Source: Thermoleophilia bacterium (lineage in GTDB: Bacteria > Actinomycetota > Thermoleophilia > Gaiellales > Gaiellaceae). From it: a stretch of 5,960 bases of DNA. The stretch lies in the NCBI GenBank assembly GCA_025933895.1, contig JAICZB010000169.1, forward strand, positions 1 to 5,960, given 5' to 3'. Position 1 is the first letter of the stretch. Each line of letters starts with the position of its first letter. A program made the translations under genes and the position numbers. Below, one piece after another: positions 4,558-5,960 of this stretch. Under the pieces are notes generated by a model. The model did not search any database and was not told the origin of the DNA. It saw nothing but the letters and a program-made list of their open reading frames with translations.

Positions 4558-5960
4558 GTGAGCTCACTCGCGCTGTTCCGGCAGCGTCATGCCCGCGATG
4601 CGGCGCTCGGGGCCGTCTGCGCGATCCTCTTCCTCACCTTCCTCGACAACACGATCGTCAGCGTCGCGCTCGCCGACGTCCAGACGTCTCTGAGCTCCAG
4701 CGTCACCGGACTGCAGTGGATCGTCGACGGCTACATGCTCGCGTTCGCCGCGCTCATGCTCACGGGCGGCACGCTGGGCGACCTGCTCGGCCGGAAGCGG
4801 GTGATGCTCGCCGGCGTCGCCGTCTTCTGTGCGGGCTCGATCGTCGCCGCGGTCGCTCAGAGCACCGGTGTTCTGATCGCGGGGCGGATCGTGATGGGGG
4901 TCGGCGCCGCGGCCTCCGAGCCGGGCACGCTCTCGCTCATCCGCCACATCTACCCCGAGCGCGAGAAGCGGGCGGTCGCGCTCGGCGTCTGGGCCGCGGT
5001 CTCCGGTCTCGCGCTCGCGCTCGGCCCGGTTCTCGGCGGGGTGTTCGTCGGAGGACCCGGCTGGCGCTGGATCTTCTGGTTCGGCCTCGGCTTCGGCGCC
5101 GTAGCGCTCGCAGTCGCCGCGGTCACGCTCACCGAGAGCCGCGATCCGGAAGGACGGAAGCTGGACGTGCCGGGTCTCGCCGCCGGCGCCGGCGCGATCC
5201 TCGCCGCGACGTTCGCCGTCATCGAAGGCGAGAACCGCGGCTATGGGACGTGGTGGATCGTCCTTCTCTTCGCCGCCGCCGCGGCGCTCACCGTCGTGTT
5301 CGTCCTCGTCGAGCGCCATGTGCCGGACCCGGTGCTGAAGCTGGAGTTCCTCCGTGACCCGACCTTCGCCGCGGCGAACGTCGTCGCCTTCGCCACCAAC
5401 CTCTCGGTCTTCTCCGTCTTCTTCTTCACCGCGCTCTACCTGCAGCTGATCACGAACTTCTCGGGCTTCCAGATCGCGCTCGTGTTCACCTCGCTCGCTG
5501 CGGCGATGATCGTCGCCGGCCCGATCGCCGGCCGCTGGACCGCACGCGTCGGGCCGCGGGTGCCGATGGTGCTCGGCTGCGGGCTCGCCGGACTGGGGCT
5601 CTTCCTCGTCGACTGGAAGCTCACGGCCACGACGAGCGTCGCGGCGCTCACGTGGCCGCTCGCCATCGCCGGGCTGGGCTTCGGCATCGCGCTCGTCACG
5701 ATGACCGCCGCGGTGCTCGGGCTCGTCCCGCAGGAGCAGTCGGGCATGGCCGCCTCCACCGTGAACACGAGCCGGGAGCTCGGCGGCGTCTTCGGCGTGG
5801 CCGTGCTCGGCGCGGTCGTCAACGCGCAGCTCACGAGCGGACTCACCGAGAAGCTCGTCAAGCTCGGGATTCCGCTGCAGTTCCGCCAGATCGTGGTCCA
5901 CATCGTGACCACGGGCGGCAGCACGAACCCGGCGGACTATCCGATCGCGAAGGGGAACGG
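4558..5960 (+). CDS. MFS drug exporter, DHA2 (14-TM) family, 3' end missing
   Basis: The frame runs without a stop to the end of the window, giving 467 residues of a proton-coupled major facilitator exporter. Typical DHA2 (EmrB/QacA) signatures are LDNTIVSVAL (29-38, motif D1), LQWIVDGYML (52-61), GGTLGDLLGRKRV (70-82, motif A loop between helices 2 and 3), the antiporter motif C ALGPVLGGV (154-162), and GWRWIFW (168-174). About thirteen hydrophobic segments can be counted, the last being GGVFGVAVLGAVV near nucleotides 5785-5820. An extracytoplasmic loop follows, so helix 14 should lie just past the window. Two small departures are AD in place of Pro after VAL in motif D1, and FGLGFG where NVPIG often follows WRWIFW. 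Substrates are unknown; drugs, lipids or metabolites are all possible. The GTG at 4558 is 10 nt after the lipoprotein stop, places a short polar N-terminus before helix 1, and has no ribosome binding site. Confidence 0.93.
   Translation, partial: MSSLALFRQRHARDAALGAVCAILFLTFLDNTIVSVALADVQTSLSSSVTGLQWIVDGYMLAFAALMLTGGTLGDLLGRKRVMLAGVAVFCAGSIVAAVAQSTGVLIAGRIVMGVGAAASEPGTLSLIRHIYPEREKRAVALGVWAAVSGLALALGPVLGGVFVGGPGWRWIFWFGLGFGAVALAVAAVTLTESRDPEGRKLDVPGLAAGAGAILAATFAVIEGENRGYGTWWIVLLFAAAAALTVVFVLVERHVPDPVLKLEFLRDPTFAAANVVAFATNLSVFSVFFFTALYLQLITNFSGFQIALVFTSLAAAMIVAGPIAGRWTARVGPRVPMVLGCGLAGLGLFLVDWKLTATTSVAALTWPLAIAGLGFGIALVTMTAAVLGLVPQEQSGMAASTVNTSRELGGVFGVAVLGAVVNAQLTSGLTEKLVKLGIPLQFRQIVVHIVTTGGSTNPADYPIAKGN

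Noticed and set aside
4564..5901. 445-codon open frame on the minus strand opposite the transporter
   Set aside because: The translation is a low-complexity Arg/Glu/Asp/Ala-rich string with no domain, as expected from the complement of a GC-rich gene. The plus strand has clear MFS motifs throughout.

Overview
The window is gene-dense, very GC-rich bacterial chromosome with every convincing gene on the + strand. The composition, frequent GTG starts and 4-nt stop/start overlaps suggest a high-GC actinobacterium. Family details point the same way: a CitA-type citrate synthase with a TNVE motif, an MTB12-like lipoprotein, and TAnnnT boxes just before GTG starts. A Thermoleophilia-like lineage (Solirubrobacterales or Gaiellales) is my best guess, but this is inference from style and not from a marker gene. 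No rRNA, tRNA, mobile element, CRISPR array or long intergenic gap is visible.

Region 1 (1-4057) is a tightly packed run of six genes. It holds the 3' end of a HpnG-like nucleoside phosphorylase, ispH (last step of the MEP isoprenoid pathway), a short UPF0047/YjbQ-family protein, a GNAT acetyltransferase, an ornithine cyclodeaminase/mu-crystallin-family protein with a shortened Rossmann domain, and a CitA-type citrate synthase. Four of the five junctions are 4-nt overlaps (GTGA, ATGA, GTGA, ATGA) and the fifth is an 8-nt gap, so the run is probably one transcript with translational coupling. The first two genes fit together: IspH makes IPP/DMAPP, which feed squalene and hopanoids, and HpnG acts on the adenosylhopane intermediate. 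The other four have no obvious shared pathway.

Region 2 (4058-5960) holds a small lipoprotein with an MTB12-like/NTF2-like domain and a 14-helix DHA2-type MFS exporter that runs off the window. Each starts with GTG 10 nt after the previous stop codon. In both cases the stop codon forms the first three bases of a TAnnnT hexamer lying exactly 7 nt before the GTG. This looks like a leaderless-transcript promoter and contrasts with the overlap-coupled genes upstream.

I did not find a clearly new multi-gene system. The points most worth a second look are the two stop-codon-embedded -10 boxes, the trimmed OCD-family enzyme, the trimmed YjbQ-family protein, and the hpnG-ispH coupling.
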